NCBI GenBank assembly: GCA_016880375.1
Contig: JAEHDO010000329.1
Span: 1-8,425 of the forward strand
Source: Betaproteobacteria bacterium
GTDB taxonomy: Bacteria > Pseudomonadota > Gammaproteobacteria > Burkholderiales > Rhodocyclaceae
Direction of reading: 5' to 3'
DNA length: 8,425 bases
A model generated the notes under the pieces. That model saw only the letters and a program-made list of their open reading frames with translations, ran no database searches and had not been told where the DNA came from. Of the stretch, positions 6,684 through 8,425 are shown piece after piece (within the stretch, counting starts at the first letter, position 1; each line of letters begins with the position of its first letter). Position numbers and translations under genes: made by a program.

Positions 6684-8045
6684 CTATGCCTTCTCTTTCT
6701 CTGCCTTGAAGAGCGCCGGGGTGAGGTTATGACGCTGCAGCAGTTTGTAGAACTCGGTGCGATTGCGCTGTGCCATGCGTGCCGCCTGGGTAACATTGCC
6801 CTCGGTAGCACGCAGCAGACGCACCAGGTAGTCGTGCTCGAATGCGCGCCGCGCCTCGTCGAGGGACACCATCACCGTGTTGTCGTCGCGCAGGGCCTGT
6901 TGTACGAGCGATGCGGGCACGACATGTGAAGTGGAGAGCGCAACGGTCTGCTCGATCACATTCAGCAACTGGCGCACATTGCCCGGCCAGGAAGCGTTCA
7001 CCAGCAATTCCATTGCATCTGGCGCAAAAGTACGCGCCGGCTTGCTGTAGCGCGCCGCCAGCTGTTCGACGAAATGCGCGCACAGCAGCGGAATGTCCTC
7101 GCGCCGCTCGGACAGGGGCGGCAGCGCCAGCGACACGACGTTGAGCCGGTAGTAGAGATCGGGACGGAAGGCGCCGCTGCGAATGTTTTCCGACAGATCG
7201 CGGTGGGTGGCAGAAATGATGCGCACGTTGATCGGCACCATTTCGGTCGAGCCGACCGGCCGCACGCTGCGGTCCTGCAAGGCCCGAAGCAACTTGGCCT
7301 GAAGCGCGAGCGGCATGTCGCCGATCTCGTCAAGGAACAGGGTGCCGCCCTGCGCCGCCTGGAAAAGACCGCGGTGAGCATAGATTGCCCCGGAAAAGGC
7401 GCCCTTGGCGTGGCCGAACAATTCGCTTTCGAGCAGGTGCTCGGGAATCGCCGCGCAGTTCACTGCCATGAAGGGCCCTTTGGCCCGCGGGCTGGCGAGG
7501 TGAATGGCCTGGGCGAGCAGTTCCTTGCCGCTGCCGGAATCGCCGAAGATCAGCACGCTGGCATCGGAGCCGGCCACCAGCTTCGCCTGGCGCAGCACCT
7601 CTTCCATGCGTTGGCTGCGTGTGATGATTGCGGCGTGCCAGGCTTCCGGCGCAGCGCCTGTCTCGGTGCCACCGGAGAGCTTGAGTGCCTGCTCCACCTG
7701 TGCCAGCAGATCCTTGCCGTCGAAGGGCTTGGTGAGGAAGCTGAAGACACCGCGTTGGGTGGCCGCAACAGCGTCGGGGATCGTGCCATGCGCTGTCAGG
7801 ATGATCACCGGCAAAGTCGGCATGGCTCCATGAATGCGTTCAAACAGCGCCATGCCGTCCATGCCCTCCATGCGCAGGTCGGTGATGACGAGCCGCGGCC
7901 TCGCCACGGCCAACTGGGCCAGCGCCTGGGCACCGCTCTCGGCTGTCTGTACGGCATAACCGGCGGCGCTCAGGCGCAGGGACACCAGCTTGAGAATATC
8001 CCGGTCGTCGTCGACAAGCAGGATGGAGGCTTTCGATTCAGTCAT
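6684..8045 (-). CDS. glrR: Sigma-54-dependent response regulator GlrR (QseF)
   Basis: This is the response regulator of the GlrK/GlrR (QseE/QseF) two-component system, which activates sigma-54 promoters when phosphorylated. The 453 residues show a receiver domain (about 6-120) with acidic pocket Asp12-Asp14, phospho-acceptor Asp56 in ITDLRM, Thr84 and Lys106. The AAA+ domain (about 140-370) has Walker A GDSGSGKE (168-175), the sigma-54-contacting loop GAFSGA (215-220), and Walker B TLFLDE with Asp239-Glu240. The C-terminal Fis-type helix-turn-helix (about 415-437) reads GNVTQAARMAQRNRTEFYKL. I can align it with E. coli GlrR throughout, including HGTIPDAVAATQRGVFSFLTKP and Asp56 at the same number. 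The loop has Ser218 where GAFTGA has Thr. The ATG at 8045 overlaps the preceding stop as ATGA, indicating coupling to the upstream gene. Likely targets are the two operators just downstream of its own stop. Confidence 0.95.
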   Translation of the reverse strand: MTESKASILLVDDDRDILKLVSLRLSAAGYAVQTAESGAQALAQLAVARPRLVITDLRMEGMDGMALFERIHGAMPTLPVIILTAHGTIPDAVAATQRGVFSFLTKPFDGKDLLAQVEQALKLSGGTETGAAPEAWHAAIITRSQRMEEVLRQAKLVAGSDASVLIFGDSGSGKELLAQAIHLASPRAKGPFMAVNCAAIPEHLLESELFGHAKGAFSGAIYAHRGLFQAAQGGTLFLDEIGDMPLALQAKLLRALQDRSVRPVGSTEMVPINVRIISATHRDLSENIRSGAFRPDLYYRLNVVSLALPPLSERREDIPLLCAHFVEQLAARYSKPARTFAPDAMELLVNASWPGNVRQLLNVIEQTVALSTSHVVPASLVQQALRDDNTVMVSLDEARRAFEHDYLVRLLRATEGNVTQAARMAQRNRTEFYKLLQRHNLTPALFKAEKEKA

Positions 8046-8096
8046 TTTTTCTGTAGTTGCCGTCCGCGCAGGCTGCGCTCGATAGCCAGCATGGAC
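8042..8096 (-). CDS. C-terminal end of the gene upstream of glrR (QseG-like lipoprotein or GlrK), truncated
   Basis: The last ~18 codons end ...ARSMLAIERSLRGRQLQKK with TGA at 8044-8042, overlapping the glrR ATG by four bases. In E. coli the order is glrK-qseG-glrR, so an upstream partner coupled to glrR is expected. The short basic, helical tail would fit the coiled C-terminus of a QseG-type lipoprotein better than the ATPase end of a kinase, but this is too little sequence to decide. The frame stays open farther into the window, but there it lies antisense to adenylate kinase, so the real gene is cut at about 8096. Confidence 0.5.
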
Positions 8097-8425
8097 CGCG
8101 CACCATTGCGCAGGCCGAGGCTCTGGATTGGGCGTTGGCCGCCACGGACCGGAAGATCAGCGTCGTGCCTTACATTGCCGTGCCGGATGAGGCGCTGGTA
8201 GAGCGCCTGAGTGGGCGCTGGCTGTGCCGGACGTGCGGCGAGTCGTATCATACCCTGTTCAACCCGCCACAGCGGGCAGGCGTGTGCGATAAAGATGGCG
8301 GCGAGCTGTACCAGCGCGACGGCGACAAACCGGAGACGGTGCGCAACCGGCTCAAGGTATATTGGCAGCAGACCAGCCCGCTTATCGACTACTATCGCCG
8401 TCGCGGCGTGCTGGTAGAGGTGAAC
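8096..8425 (+). CDS. adk: Adenylate kinase, central/C-terminal fragment with zinc LID (truncated both ends)
   Basis: Adenylate kinase interconverts ATP + AMP and two ADP. This 110-residue open frame starts within the DGFPRT motif (only PRT remains) and runs PRTIAQAEALD, then IAVPDEALVERLSGR. The LID follows with CRTC...CDKD (Cys44, Cys47, Cys64, Asp67 of the fragment), a Cys3-Asp zinc site as in Bacillus-type enzymes. Next are GELYQRDGDKPETVRNRL and QTSPLIDYYRRRGVLVEVN, to the window edge. The N-terminal half with the P-loop is missing: in-frame upstream codons lose all similarity before 8096 and reach TAG at 8054-8056. There is no plausible start or ribosome site. The zinc LID resembles Gram-positive or Chloroflexi enzymes more than the non-zinc E. 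coli form. It is either a 5'-deleted remnant or a chimeric contig end. Confidence 0.85.

Noticed and set aside
7074..8201. Open frame of 375 codons on the plus strand opposite glrR
   Set aside because: GlrR is recognisable end to end on the other strand; this frame resembles nothing known and crosses the adk junction in the wrong frame.

Overview
The window looks like a G+C-rich betaproteobacterial segment, possibly Rhodocyclales-like. This is judged from the close resemblance of FbaB and GlrR to their E. coli counterparts, the GlgP/GlgA types and the dense G+C-rich coding; I could not run a taxonomic search. The last ~330 bases look foreign to the rest. Both ends cut through genes.

Plus strand, 1-5870: the 3' part of an alpha/beta hydrolase gene, then a tightly spaced carbon-storage cluster. 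It holds fbaB (class I, DhnA-type fructose-bisphosphate aldolase), glgP (alpha-glucan phosphorylase) and glgA (glycogen synthase). Gaps are 44, 9 and 44 bases, so they are probably one transcription unit linking gluconeogenic/glycolytic hexose phosphate to glycogen synthesis and breakdown. glgC and glgB are not in the window. A GC-rich hairpin lies between glgA and the convergent gene that follows.

Minus strand, 8096-5927: the last ~18 codons of an upstream gene overlap the start of glrR (qseF), an NtrC-type sigma-54 activator. Downstream of glrR is 439 bases without an obvious protein gene, and it is the most interesting part of the window. It contains two sites of the form TGTC-N10-GACA (one perfect, one 7/8), the operator I recall for GlrR at the enterobacterial sRNA genes glmY/glmZ. 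About 80 bp further on is a perfect sigma-54 promoter (TGGCAC-N5-TTGCAT). After it come a strong tetraloop hairpin and a nested three-stem hairpin ending in TTCTTTTT. Together these predict a GlrR-activated, sigma-54-dependent small RNA of about 182 nt, a possible betaproteobacterial analogue of GlmY. In E. coli glmY also sits next to the glrK-qseG-glrR operon. Beyond it is a 105-residue three-helix membrane protein of unknown function with its own Shine-Dalgarno sequence.

Plus strand, 8096-8425: an adenylate kinase fragment with a Cys3-Asp zinc LID. It lacks its N-terminal half and begins abruptly where the minus-strand gene should continue. This suggests a chimeric contig end or a rearrangement breakpoint.
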